NCBI RefSeq assembly: GCF_964355755.1
Contig: NC_092680.1
Location: 17,585,001-17,649,000, forward strand
From: Antedon mediterranea
Taxonomy: Eukaryota > Echinodermata > Crinoidea > Comatulida > Antedonidae
Direction: 5' to 3'
DNA: 64,000 bases
Made by a program: the position numbers and the translations under genes. Positions 23,140-33,306 of the stretch are shown here, one piece after another. Each line of letters begins with the position of its first letter. The stretch's first letter is position 1. The notes under the pieces were generated by a model, which was not told the origin of the DNA, searched no databases, and was given only the letters and a program-made list of their open reading frames with translations.

Positions 23140-23720
23140 ATGTTCAAGAATTATGGAGGGAAGAAGGCTGTTAAGGGAAATGACAAAAGATCAGTGTATA
23201 GATTGGGATGAGCCGGCCATTACCAAAACAGCTTCTAAATTCATGGCAAAAGTGGCGAAGCTCCATAGTTCAACTGTTCGTATATCTCGTCCTTATACAT
23301 CATTTCCATCAAAACAGTCCATCCACAAATTCTCCGATGCCTCTAACGCTGTGTCAGAAGTCGCATTTTTACACCAATAGCAAGGTGGTTCTCGGTTATA
23401 TCACAAATAAAACCTGTATGTTCTACATGTACGTGGAAACAGAGTGGATCAGATTCTTCAGTCGACCAAACCAGAAAAATGGAAATACTTTAAAACAGAC
23501 ATAAACCAAGCCGATCAAGCTACAAGATTCATCAAGGCTAAAGACTTACAGAACTCGGCATTGATTCAAGGACCAAGATTCCTGCTTAATAAGAACTCAT
23601 GTGAGAAAAACATAACTATCTGGGACATCAATGAAATTGAAGAGGATCCCGAAGTAAGACCTGTCGTAGCTACCAGTGCTACAGAAGTTCAGCCAAATCA
23701 CTGGGGTCCCAGCGGTTTAG
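23140..23720 (+). pseudogene. BEL/Pao peptidase-A17 and RNase H remnant
   Basis: The block CIDWDEP, then a W-K-W block and SIHKFSDASNAVSEVAFLH, is the A17-type region typical of BEL/Pao polyproteins. It is followed in another frame by SKVVLGYITNKT and a DINQADQATR block typical of the RNase H to integrase junction. Three overlapping frames (23153-23380, 23208-23504, 23444-23740) show multiple frameshifts. Confidence 0.8.
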
Positions 23721-23745
23721 CAGATTTTCGAATTGGGTAAATCTT

Positions 23746-24215
23746 ATGCGAGCAGTTGGAAGTCTTGTGCATATTGCTTGTACATTCACAAAAACCGAGA
23801 AAGAAGACTGTAGTCGGTGGCATGTATGCATGATTCCACCACCCGTATTGATCAAGGCAAAGTTTGAAGAATTCACAGCTGAAATGAATCACCTGAAGAA
23901 TGAGAAACATCTTCACAAGATCGCTAGTAACGCTTTCTATTTGGATAACGTAGGAGTCCTGCGAGTTCGAGGACGTTTAGGAATTGGACTAGCCGAAGAA
24001 GGAGAGCGCATCCTGATTCTTCCCAAACATCACCATGTCATAACATTAATCATCCACCACTACCACCAACAAGTTCAACATCAAGGCAGACATCTTACTC
24101 ATGGTAAATACGCAGTGAAGGTTTCTGGATGATGAGTGGCAAGAGATTAATCTCAAAGGAGCTCGGAAAGTGTGTAGTTTGCAAGATGCGGAGAGGATAG
24201 TAAGAGACGCAGATA
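23746..24215 (+). pseudogene. BEL/Pao integrase zinc-binding domain remnant
   Basis: The frame contains VLRVRGRLGIGLAEE, ILILPKHHHVITLIIHHYH and HQGRHLTHGKYA. After a shift, a GKCVVCKMRRG-like end completes an HHCC integrase N-terminal domain. The catalytic DDE core that should follow is missing. Confidence 0.8.
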
Positions 24216-24329
24216 ATGGCTGATCTACCTAAGGAACGCTTAACATCAGCTTCCCTATTTACATAGTTGGGCTTCGGTCTTGGGATGGTACGAACACGAC
24301 GCACGAGTTGGGAACATATGATTGGAGTA

Positions 24330-24574
24330 GAAAGGAAGATTACATTTCAGAACAGTGGCAACAGGAAAAGATGAATGTAAAGGAAGGAGATATTGTTCTT
24401 CTAAAGGAGAAAGACATCGTCAGAAATGATTAGCCTATGGGACGAATCGTTAAAGCAATTGAAGGATCAGACGAACGGGTTAGGAGAGTGGAATCGACTG
24501 TCTACAGAGGTGGAGAACTGAAAACCTTTTCAAGACCGATCAGTCAATTGGTGCGGATAATGCCAACTCGTTAA
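24330..24574 (+). pseudogene. BEL/Pao integrase C-terminal domain remnant
   Basis: Reads as EQWQQEKMNVKEGDIVLLKE, then a block beginning PMGRIVKAIEGSDERVRRVE and a VYRGGELKTFSRPISQLV segment ending in TAA. This matches the domain that follows the integrase core in BEL/Pao elements (DUF5641-type). One internal stop (at 24432) interrupts it. Confidence 0.75.
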
Positions 24575-24682
24575 GTTACATCGAACATAATATTATTATA
24601 ATGATTATTATGTAATATTCCTTTTATTTTTATTTTTCAGCTCTTTGATATAAATGGTATCCTTAAGATACCATACGGGGAG

Positions 24683-24730
24683 TGTGTTGATCCTATTTTT
24701 AGAGAGGGCGTCTATAATTAGGATCGAAGT
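24683..24730 (+). repeat. LTR-like repeat, right copy
   Basis: A purine tract ACGGGGAG at 24675-24682 is directly followed by TGTGTTGATCC, the expected look of a polypurine tract and 3' LTR start. The shared block lies at 24701-24725. The right LTR boundary could not be fixed. Confidence 0.5.
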
Positions 24731-25493
24731 TTATAAGTTTCAATTTAACGACATGTTTTCTAGAGTTCGGCTTCTAAATGTCTTATTGTGCCGAGGTCCT
24801 GTTTAATTTACTAATCTAGTAGGCCGAACATTGCTTTTCATCCTGTTAACGGCTGAATGTGCTGTATTAAAAGAGTCAGTCAACAAGTGATTGTGCTGCA
24901 GTATTTTTTTTTTCGTGGATTGGGTTTCTCTAATGAATAGCGCGGTTGACGGTTCAAGCTTGTGAGGTCAGCACAATACCCATTTTGTTCAATTTTTGTG
25001 ATTTAACGGCAAACAAATTTTATTTATCAAACATACGGTAAATGTTATTAGATAGGTATAATATAACTCGAATTTTAAGTTTCTGATGTTTTTATTCAAC
25101 TTCAGATTTTTATTTTCGTGCTATATATATATCCATTTTTTTCACTTGCTAGGGAGTCACCAGACATGTTATTACATTAGGTTAAACTACCTAATTACTG
25201 AACAAAAAGTCTATCTATTTATGGTTTTTATAGCAGAATTTTTCCTTGAAACTTTCTATTGTGTTGTTTGCTTGTTTGTTTGCAGACAGGAATAAAATAA
25301 AAATGTTTACCTGGAAAAAAAGGTTGGGCACAATATGCAATAGGACTTAAGAAAGTAACAAGGTAGATGGAAAGATAGATTTTAATTAATTATAATAAAC
25401 CATGATATTATAAATATTTTTATGTTGATATTTTATTACCTTTTACTTTCTTTGTTTTACAAGAAATTTTACATCTTGGTGGTTGACATTTTT
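24731..25493. other. Intergenic region between retroelement and transposase gene
   Basis: AT-rich sequence with no supported gene. It probably contains the rest of the 3' LTR and the 3' end of the minus-strand transposase gene. Confidence 0.45.
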
Positions 25494-26222
25494 CGTCTTC
25501 TTGGACACTGGTGGCGTGTCATCTAGTTGACCCAACTGGCTTACATCATCATTACAGTTGGCTCTTTTAGAAGCCCTGACGAACTTTGTTGATTTTCAAG
25601 TGCTGTTGGATGGGCATCACTTCCATCACATTCACTTTCTTTGTCAAAATCATTTTCGATATGTTTTCGATTTTTCGTCTTCTTGGACACTGGTGGCGTG
25701 TCATTTAGTTGACCCAACTGGCTTACATCATCATTACAGTTGGCTCTTTTAGAAGCCCTGACGAACTTTGTTGATTTTCAAGTGCTGTTGGATGGGCATC
25801 ACTTCCATCACATTCACTTTCTTTGTCAAAATCATTTTCGATAGGTTTTCGATTTTTCGTCTTCTTGGACACTGGTGGCGTGTCATCTAGTTGACTCAAC
25901 TGGCTTACATCATCATTGCAGTTGGCTCTTTTTGAAGCCCCTGACGAACTTTGTTGGTTTTCAAGTGCTGTTGGATGGGCATCATTTCCATCACATTCAC
26001 TTTCTTTGTCAAAATCATTTTCGATAGGATTTCGATTTTTCGTCTTCTTGGACACTGGTGGCGTGTCATCTAGTTGACCCAACTGGCTTACATCATCATT
26101 GCAGTTGGCTCTTTTTGAAGCCCCTGACGAACTTTGTTGGTTTTCAAGTGCTGTTGGATTGGCATCATTTCCATCACATTCACTTTCTTTGTCAAAATCA
26201 TTTTCGATAGGATCTCGATTCA
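25494..26222. repeat. 183-bp tandem repeat in the last transposase exon
   Basis: Four units. The block CGTCTTCTTGGACACTGGTG recurs at 25494, 25676, 25858 and 26041. Spacing is 183 bases (61 codons) for the intact unit and 182 for the two units with one C deleted in GAAGCCCCTGACG. The deletion throws the protein out of frame and causes the stop at 25723. Confidence 0.9.
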
Positions 26223-26300
26223 AATGACCAGATAACAAGAACTCTCCTTCGCTGACATAGTTCTCTAGAAGGAATTCTCCCAGATCTATGAATGAGTTGA
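25723..26300 (-). CDS. Transposase exon 8: DPIE motif and repeat tail
   Basis: Begins VNSFIDLGEFLLENYVS, then the P-type motif NRDPIENDFD. That motif has been copied into the 61-residue tandem unit, so NPIENDFD and KPIENDFD recur. The frame ends at a stop caused by a one-base deletion in the third unit. Confidence 0.8.
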
Positions 26301-29300
26301 CTGTGAAAAAAAAATGTTAGAAGAGTTTGTTGCCATTAAATTACATTACCTTTAAAATGCAAAAAAACGAACAAAAAAAAAAACAATTTTAATAGATGAA
26401 TGCAATGTAAAATTTGTGAATTCTTAGATTCACGAGAATTATGCTACTTGATGTATCTAAAAACACTAATTAATGCAAGTAGAGGAAAAGTGAGAAAATA
26501 CCTTCATACCTGTTAAACGCAAGCCAAACAGCGTTTCTGAACTGAGTAACATTTTGTTTTTAGTGGCCTTGCATTCGTTAAGCAGATTCACTTGTTCCTC
26601 CCATTTATCAAGAAATCCAAGAAATTCCTCCTTCAGCCACTAAGAATAAAAAAGGTTTTGTAAATAAAAAACCAATAAAATCCAACAGCATGGTAAATTT
26701 ATTATATAGTACTGCAACCCACAAAATTGATTTGATTACAAACCTTAAATCTCCAGTCAACTTTGGTTCTATAAGGCTCCAACTCTGGTTTATCTTGGTC
26801 CTCAGATGGGAGTTTCCTGACATTCAGGCAGTCAAAAAACTTGTCAACCATACGGATGAATGCAATTGTAGATGAATGACTTGTGCCAGTATTTTCGTCC
26901 ATTGACTCCATAGCATTAGCCATTGAAGTGCTTAAGACCTTGAAAGAAGTGATAACATTGTCTTAGTTTAAAAAACTTAACCTACTTTTCCACAGTGACA
27001 ATACAGTGATTGGCCGAGCGGTTAAGACAGGGCAACCATAACCATAATCTACATCCACAATATATTGACATGGGTTCAAGGCTCATTCGCTCCAACGGTT
27101 CTGGTGGTAGAAGTCTATTATCTGGAACACAAAATGTTTGTGTGCATTTTAAAGTGTAGGGGTTACCTCATTTTGCTTATTCACACACAGACTGTCATGA
27201 ACAGAGGGAACGCCATAGTTGGCTGCACCTACAAGATATGACACTTAAGGGAGAATGATGTAGAAAAATCTTTGAACGTGTTTATTCATAGAAAGTGTGT
27301 TATAAGAATGTGTTGTTATTATTTTTAAATACCAATGTTCCTTACCTGTGTTGCAAGGTCAACTCGCATTCGCAAACTTGGTGTTAGATTGAGGTGTTCT
27401 TTCTTTATTTTATCAAGTTTGCTCAATCCAGGCTCAGAACCTCTATCCCACTCAACAGTGTCTTTAAAATCTTTCCATATAATCAGCTGACTATTGAACT
27501 TTTAAATACAAATAAAACATTGGCACAGTTATAATACACTAACAACTATACTTGCTCCTTATTGTAAATTTAGTCATTTATAAATGTAGTGGTTTCTTAC
27601 ATATAGATTCCGTGTTTGGTTGTTGCTTCCAGAGTTTTCAACATCATTCCGGATGGTCTTCAATAGATTAGGGACGTCAGAGAAAAAGTATATCTTTCTA
27701 CTTGAATCCACAGGGTTGACCATGTAGTGCTTATTACCATCTAGAGCAGAAATCTTAAACAGATTTCTAAATGATGGTGATCCATCTCCAATAATGCCAT
27801 GGACCAAAAATCCAGCAGCTTCAACCTTGTCAATCACTTCCTTCATAATTTGGTAAAGTTGCGAACCTTTCAGACTATCTGTTGTAAAGAATCCCACAGA
27901 AACGTTCATGTCGGAGAAAATGCCTCTCATCATCACCATAAGCATATGTGTAGCTAACTGTTCTTCCTGTTAAAACGAAAATGCATTATATACACGTTAT
28001 TTTGAATTTGATTCATCCACCTATTCCTAACAGATCTTTGCGATCAAGTTCACAATCTCTACTCGTTCATTCCATCTACCTGTCAATAAACAAAGAATTA
28101 TGGCTTTCGTTCTTTTTCTTGGGCCTCTGTTGTCCTTTAAAACGACTTACTAATCTCTATCCGTCAAGCTATTTCAATCGCTTATTTTAAGGCACTTCTG
28201 AAAACTAATTTCCTTTTATTTTATTCGTTAACGCATTCAGGCCTTCCATAATGCGCTATATAAGCCACATTTATTATCATTTCTCATAATAACCAACTGT
28301 ATGCATCATAATAAAAAATTCTGTTGTCTGATATCTAAAATATACCTTTTGGCAAAATAGAAAATTAAAATGATGATTTATATTCACTTATATTGTACCT
28401 TTCCATTGGATTTTCTTTCCAACTCCGATATCTCATTTGAAAGATCGCCAATATCTGAAAATCCCACCAGATTTCCGGTGAATTTCGAAAATTCTGGACC
28501 GCTTTCTATTTTCACTTCATCAATTAGCAATGCGACGTGTTCCTGAAGCCGTTTTCCAAGCCATATTTGTGCCTCATTGCATAAAACGTCTGGATTAATT
28601 CCTCCTTTTACCTCACCAAACTGTGTGTAGTTCAACAGTGTCTGAGGATGGGGCAATTTTAACATCTGGCTATCTCTGATAAACTTGTACGCCACTGAGG
28701 ACTTTGAATGTAAGGCAATACAAAACTGCACGATAGTTGGATGCCAGCGCATGCCACTGCCGGATTTATTTGACTTGACCTGCTGATCATATAGCAGTCT
28801 AGCTGGTGATCCTTCCGGAAGTTCAGAAGCAGGATTTGGAATGCGGTCTTCAACCCCAGCAACTGTGCCAGCCAACAATTCTGCACTTTCTCTATTCATC
28901 AATTCCTCAATTCTTTTCTGCTGAGATACCACTAACTTTTTAGCAGCAGTCAGTTCCTTCACAGTTTCACTTATCTTCAATTTTAATTCATTTCTTGTCA
29001 AACTATCATTTGGAGCCGATTTTCCTCTTCCGTCTTTTCTTCCTTTCATTCTTCTTCTCAACCGAGTTAGATTATCCCTGAAAAAATAATATTCATGTAT
29101 AATTTGTTTTGTTTAGAATTTTAGTGTTGATTTCTAAAATCAAAGTTTAAAGTATTAATTAATATAATTGATGACATTACCTTGAGTCTTTGCATCGCAA
29201 ACAGCGTATTGAATTTTGATCAATCAATAAGTAGCAAAGTTTGTTGCGAACAGTCTTGTACTGTTCGGAATATATATCGTTACTTGTAATGTGGATAGGA

Positions 29301-30062
29301 ATCATTTCTCCACCTTTTGCCTCAACAATGTCTTGAAAATCGGTATTTCCTTGACAAACAGCATGGTTATCAATAAAACTTATCAACGCTGTCATCATGT
29401 CTATTGTTAGAATTTCTGGGTATTCATTAATTTCCTTTGGTAATCCAAAAACGCTCAAATTCCATTTTCCATCATAACATATTTTAAGTCTAGTACTAAT
29501 CTCGTCATCAAGAAACCAGAGAACTTGCAGGAAATTATTAGACTTTTGAAGAACAACAAGGTCAATACCTTTAACAAATTTAGCAACCTTGTCCAAAGAC
29601 AATTTGTTGACATTATCGTTTAGCTGTAGTGTAAATAAAACATTTAGAAAAGATTCAAATTTATCAAGCAAAAAAGTGATAGTGGAATGGACATAAAGAC
29701 CACTTTTTCAGATATTTACTGTCCATATATGAACATGATGTCATATCACTACCATATTTGGGCACATCACTACCATATTTGGGCACATCACACTTTTTTG
29801 GTAAAACTAGTTTGAGCTTAAGGCCTACCTCAATTGTACATTTCTTTCTGTATCTGGACTTTTTGCAATTCAACAATTTCTCTTTACATTTACTGCATAT
29901 GAATTGCCTTTCATCATTTTCATCGCTGACATCAAATCCAAATATAGTTTTAATCTCAATTATAAATCTTTCTTTTTTTTGAGAATTTAAACTTCGTTTA
30001 CAATCTGTAGATAACTTCAAATCGCCACACAGTCTGCAAGGTTCAGAAGGTTGTGATGCCAT
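25723..30062 (-). CDS. P-element/THAP9-type transposase gene with ZAD-like N-terminus (8 exons)
   Basis: Exons by position: 29829-30062, 29181-29623, 28399-29077, 27601-27966, 27346-27498, 26744-26938, 26510-26639 and 25723-26300. All splice joins are GT-AG and in phase, giving 925 residues. The N-terminus has CRLC (residues 9-12) and CSKC (56-59) with ZAD-like spacing. The P-superfamily body is recognisable from GMRWHPTIVQFCIALHSKSS, LLIDEVKIESG, MLMVMMRGIFSDMNV, IIGDGSPSFRNLFK, FFSDVPNLLKTIRND, FIRMVDKFFDCLNV and MLLSSETLFGLRLT. The C-terminus is made of 61-residue repeats with KKTKNR basic patches. Known relatives cut and paste DNA with an RNase H-like fold. Whether this copy is mobile or domesticated cannot be told: no terminal inverted repeats were recognised. 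Confidence 0.85.
26510..26639 (-). CDS. Transposase exon 7
   Basis: WLKEEFLGFLDKWEEQV followed by KNKMLLSSETLFGLRLT, ending in a split codon G|TC. It corresponds to the last part of the catalytic region. Confidence 0.83.
26744..26938 (-). CDS. Transposase exon 6
   Basis: VLSTSMANAMESMDEN, then STIAFIRMVDKFFDCLNV, a hallmark block of THAP9/P transposases. Donor AAG|GTTTGT. Confidence 0.85.
27003..27240 (+). mobile_element. tRNA-derived SINE in transposase intron 5
   Basis: An A box GTGATTGGCCGAGCGGTTAA (Leu/Ser-type tRNA head) and a B-box-like GGGTTCAAGGCTC are followed by an unrelated tail that includes TGTGTGCATTTTAAAGTG. It lies antisense to the transposase gene. Confidence 0.6.
27346..27498 (-). 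CDS. Transposase exon 5
   Basis: Encodes FNSQLIIWKDFKDTVEW and LDKIKKEHLNLTPSLRMRV, followed by DLATQ. This is the helical insertion segment typical of the superfamily. Donor CAG|GTAAGG. Confidence 0.85.
27601..27966 (-). CDS. Transposase exon 4
   Basis: EEQLATHMLMVMMRGIFSD, then HGIIGDGSPSFRNLFKISAL and FFSDVPNLLKTIRNDVE. These are the most conserved blocks of P-type transposases. Donor TAT|GTAAGA. Confidence 0.88.
28399..29077 (-). CDS. Transposase exon 3: start of the catalytic region
   Basis: Starts DNLTRLRRRMKGRKDG (basic), then a probable coiled coil (ETVKELTAAKKLVVSQQKRI). The conserved RWHPTIVQFCIALHSKSS block and LLIDEVKIESGPEFSKFTG follow; the aspartate here corresponds to a catalytic position in the P superfamily. 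Donor AAG|GTACAA. Confidence 0.85.
29181..29623 (-). CDS. Transposase exon 2
   Basis: Acceptor TACACTACAG, then LNDNVNKLSLDKVAKF and onward to IRCLRCKDS, ending in a split AG|G codon. A CxxC (RCLRCK) near its end precedes a basic stretch in exon 3. Confidence 0.75.
29690..29822. mobile_element. MITE fragment in transposase intron 1
   Basis: Contains repeated CACTACCATATTTGGGCACA units and CACTTTTTTGGT, as in the MITE copies at 36376, 55095 and 55618. It lies inside the first intron. A frame read through it yields the spurious DVPKYGSDVPKYGS repeat. Confidence 0.7.
29829..30062 (-). CDS. Transposase exon 1: ZAD-like zinc-binding domain
   Basis: 78 codons from ATG to CTIE with donor GAG|GTAGGC. 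CxxC pairs at residues 9-12 and 56-59 surround a region with FIIEIKTIFGFDV, a pattern like ZAD domains. A THAP-type C2CH pattern with its AVPTIF-like motif is not seen. Confidence 0.75.
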
Positions 30063-30569
30063 AATGTTCGACTAAAACTAAGAAAGGAAAGATTAAGATA
30101 GATGGGCAGTGCTTCAATAAAACAAGTTTTACATTTTCAGTTCAGACATTTTATTGCTAGGCCTAGGCCCTGACTGAATCATGCCATAGGGTCTATTACA
30201 AGATGATACTGTAAGTAACTATCCCGAGATAATCATGCAGTTTGGTTTACCCAAGGGCAAGGCTATCAATCATTTAAAACAATTCATACATATAGCGTAT
30301 CTCTAATCACAGTCACTATATATGCAACGTCCTTCTTGACGACATGTACCACATCTTAACTAAATAATGCAACGGAGCTATCTTCATTGAAACTTGAATA
30401 ATGTCAACGTCATTTCAAGATATTTACCAATGATTTAATTAGCTGCTCTGCTCTTCAATTCGAAAGAATTGAACTCATAAATTGGAAATGAAGTCAGTGA
30501 ATGTGATAAAATTAAAGTAAGTTGTTGATCCTTCTTTGTTTGACACCAGTCTCAGTCCTTTCTAACTAT

Positions 30570-30860
30570 TAAACTTAACTAGGCCTTGCCTAGACTCTAG
30601 GCGAGTATCCGAGTGAGGTAGGCCGGCCTAGGCTAGCCCTATATATTATACCTAACCCCTCTACCGGCGCTACCTTATAGTAGGCTAGCCTAGCCGGCCT
30701 AGGCTAGGCCTAGTTAGCCTGAAAGTTGTTTTTATTCTAAATGGACATAAATAAAATCAACTATAACAATTCAATAGATATTATCCTTTTCTACCATACA
30801 ATAACATATTTATTAATGCTGGAATAAACAAGGCTAGGGCTAGGCCTAGGCCTATGGGTG
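30570..30860. repeat. GGCCTAGGC palindromic cluster
   Basis: Many overlapping copies of CCTAGGCC/GGCCTAGG words in two groups around 30570-30720 and 30830-30860. The cause is unknown. Possibly a low-complexity element common to this genome, since shorter examples occur elsewhere in the window. Confidence 0.5.
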
Positions 30861-31002
30861 GCCCGGACTTACCGTTTACCTCCACCGACCGTTCTTCTTC
30901 TTCGGGCCGGCCCGCCCGCGCCCGCTGCGATAATTGCTAGGCCTCCTCCACTCCAAGGCGGCAGCACAAAATTATTCCAGAAAATCTGGTACTACAGGGG
31001 GC

Positions 31003-31092
31003 GGTATATGGCTCTGCAAATTAGCAGCAGAGCCATTATAATAATGGCTCTGTAAATTAGCAGAGCCATTATAATAATGGCTCTGTAAATTA
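31003..31092. repeat. Tandem stem-loop units (GGCTCTG...CAGAGCC)
   Basis: ATGGCTCTG(T/C)AAATTAGCAG and CAGAGCCATTATAATA alternate nearly three times, each unit being self-complementary. A related inverted repeat with ACAGAGCCATATATTT lies at 57484-57523. Confidence 0.7.
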
Positions 31093-31408
31093 GCAGTAAA
31101 TTAGGTTTAGATTTTTTCCAAAAAATGCCGCATGATTATATAACCGGGAATCTTGAGATTTGTCCATTATGTTTTCTGTCATCTAGATAGATTTTTAGTG
31201 ATAATGTGAGTATGACCAAAACGGTACCATCCGTAAAAAACCCTTCCCGGTTTCAATATAAATTAATCAAAACGAGAATTTAAGAATGTAAGAGAGTCAC
31301 TTTTCTGGGACATAACAATAAGTGAGTATACACATAATCTGGTTTTATGAATTTTAATGTCAACATGGTCAATACGAATGTCTATCATGTTACTATAACT
31401 TAACCCTA

Positions 31409-31455
31409 AGACTTGATTGTTGAGATAATTACTAATTATCTCAACAATCAAGTCT
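31409..31455. repeat. Perfect 23-bp palindrome with one-base spacer
   Basis: Arms 31409-31431 and 31433-31455 are exact reverse complements around a single C. The left arm starts AGACTTGATTGTTGAGATAA. Likely cruciform-prone or the core of a small element. Confidence 0.9.
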
Positions 31456-32204
31456 CATAGTTTACAGATTGTTTTCCAAATTGTAAGCCTACATCTTATA
31501 TCTTCTTCGTATCGGCTTCATACAAAATGCATAATTTTAGTATAAAATACAAGCGAGATCAGTGATTGACGCGACTTAATACATAAAATACTTATCGTGG
31601 GAAACCAGCACCCTGTTTTAAAATCCATAACAATAAAATATTAATGAAACAAATAATATATAATATAATAGCATAGTATTATAATAAAAACAAATATAGG
31701 CCCCTATGTAAATAAAGAAAATACTACTTTACTTAGCACTTATTCGGTAGTGTAAAACGTGGTGGTATTTTTTAACAATGATAAAATAAATGTTTGAAAA
31801 AACTAATTTTTAAACAAACACAAAGAAATAAAAACTTAGTGGACACGCACACACACCACTGACGGGACAGTCTTGTGATAACGAAGTTTAACAGATGCGT
31901 ACTACAGTTACTACTGTAGGCCCTATAGATTACACATGTAAACACTACATAATACCTCTACTTAGAATCATGTCAAAATTATTTTACGCCATTACTGCAG
32001 TAACGTACTGGTATGATTTTGTTTCAATGTTTAGGAGACAGTATTAACGACCCTCACAAAGCTTGCTAAATAAATAAATACATAAATTAAATTTATAATA
32101 AACAAGGTGTAATTGTTTGTAACTACTGGAGTAGCTTTGCGTCAGGGTGTTGAGTAATTGGTCATATGTTTTGCCCCAAGTTTGTACTTCATACTAAGTA
32201 CATT

Positions 32205-32512
32205 GAAGAGCGCAAGCTCGGTAGTTTAGAGGTATGAACGCCAGGCTAGTGATCTGGAGATCGTGGGTTCGAGTCCCATCCGAGAATTACTTGCGTATTT
32301 TTTTAAGTATTCTCAATGTATTTTAGTACAGTGTACACAGTACACAACTAGCTCGTGTGCACTTTAAAGAACCTAGTACATCTTTCGAGACGAGTAGGGG
32401 GTTGCCCCGGTGTATAGTACATCACACACACTGATCACCAACTGGGCCCTCTGGGAGACCAGTCTTTGACTGAAGAGGTTACCCAGTATAAATATAAACA
32501 AACAAACAATAG
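32205..32512 (+). mobile_element. tRNA-Thr-derived SINE
   Basis: The head carries an A-box-like GGTAGTTTAGAGGTATGAA, an anticodon loop CTAGTGA (AGT, Thr) and a B box GTGGGTTCGAGTCCCATC, with a damaged acceptor stem. The body has GTGCACTTTAAAGAACCTAG, shared with 46538-46620. The end reads GGTTACCCAGTATAAATATA and then an AAAC tail. Too many mismatches for a working tRNA. Confidence 0.75.
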
Positions 32513-33306
32513 TATGAATTACAAATTACGTCAGAGTAGGGCAAAACATCTGACCAAACACGGTATCTGCAGTGTTTGGCGTAGCCTACTCAATTACTGG
32601 TAATACACTTTTTTTTAAATAGTCCAATTGCATCACAATATCAATAGAATTGTTTAAAACACACAGTATACTATTATTGTTATTTGAATAATCTATTTTT
32701 TTTAAATAACTTACAAATATTTACCATTTTATATACATTATTGATAATGAAATATTAAATTGCATTACGTTGTACCCTGTATATACATTCTGGATCAACT
32801 TCTACTTTTAAAGTCTATATTGAAAAAATAAATATTGAAAAAATAAATATTAAAAAATATGAATAAAAAAATCTGATACCATTTGTACCAAAATTTGCAT
32901 ATTTTTGTATAGTTGCTGAAAGCAGGGAAACTCTTCCCTGCTGAAAGTAAATAATTCCGTGGCGCCATATTAATTTTGTAGAGTGCGGTACTAGTCCTAA
33001 TACTAGTTAACGATAGTCTACATAGGCCCTAATGTATATTGTGCTAAATAGTTAAATTAAAACTTCTGGGAAGAACCTACCCTAATAATAGTAATATAAT
33101 ACTGACTTTAAAAATGATAATTACCCTGTTTTAATTGTTGTGTATTATCGGGTAAAATTCGAACACTTCCAGGGAGAAAATGTTTTTTTTTAAATAACGA
33201 TTATACCTAACGATTACGTAGTCCTATATTGCAAGTACGTTTACTTAAAACTGTCTTAAAAGATATTAAAGATATTACCGTATGTTATTACTTCCATATA
33301 AACTAA

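Larger units (their letters stand above)
30063..33306. other. Intergenic region between transposase and channel genes
   Basis: No supported gene. It contains the 5' flank of the transposase gene, a CTAGGCC-rich palindromic cluster (30570-30860), stem-loop repeats (31003-31092), a long palindrome (31409-31455) and a SINE (32205-32512). The remainder is AT-rich. Confidence 0.5.

Noticed and set aside
29664-29828. C-terminal DVPKYGSDVPKYGS repeat of an unspliced transposase frame
   Set aside because: This part is intron 1 with a MITE; splicing from GAG|GTAGGC to TACACTACAG|CTA gives an in-frame protein without it.
30858-31055. Proline/alanine-rich frame near the CTAGGCC cluster
   Set aside because: Short, produced by a local GC-rich repeat patch, with no conserved feature.
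32205-32290. Functional tRNA-Thr(AGT) gene
   Set aside because: Acceptor and D-stem pairing are broken, and the sequence continues into a SINE body and tail.
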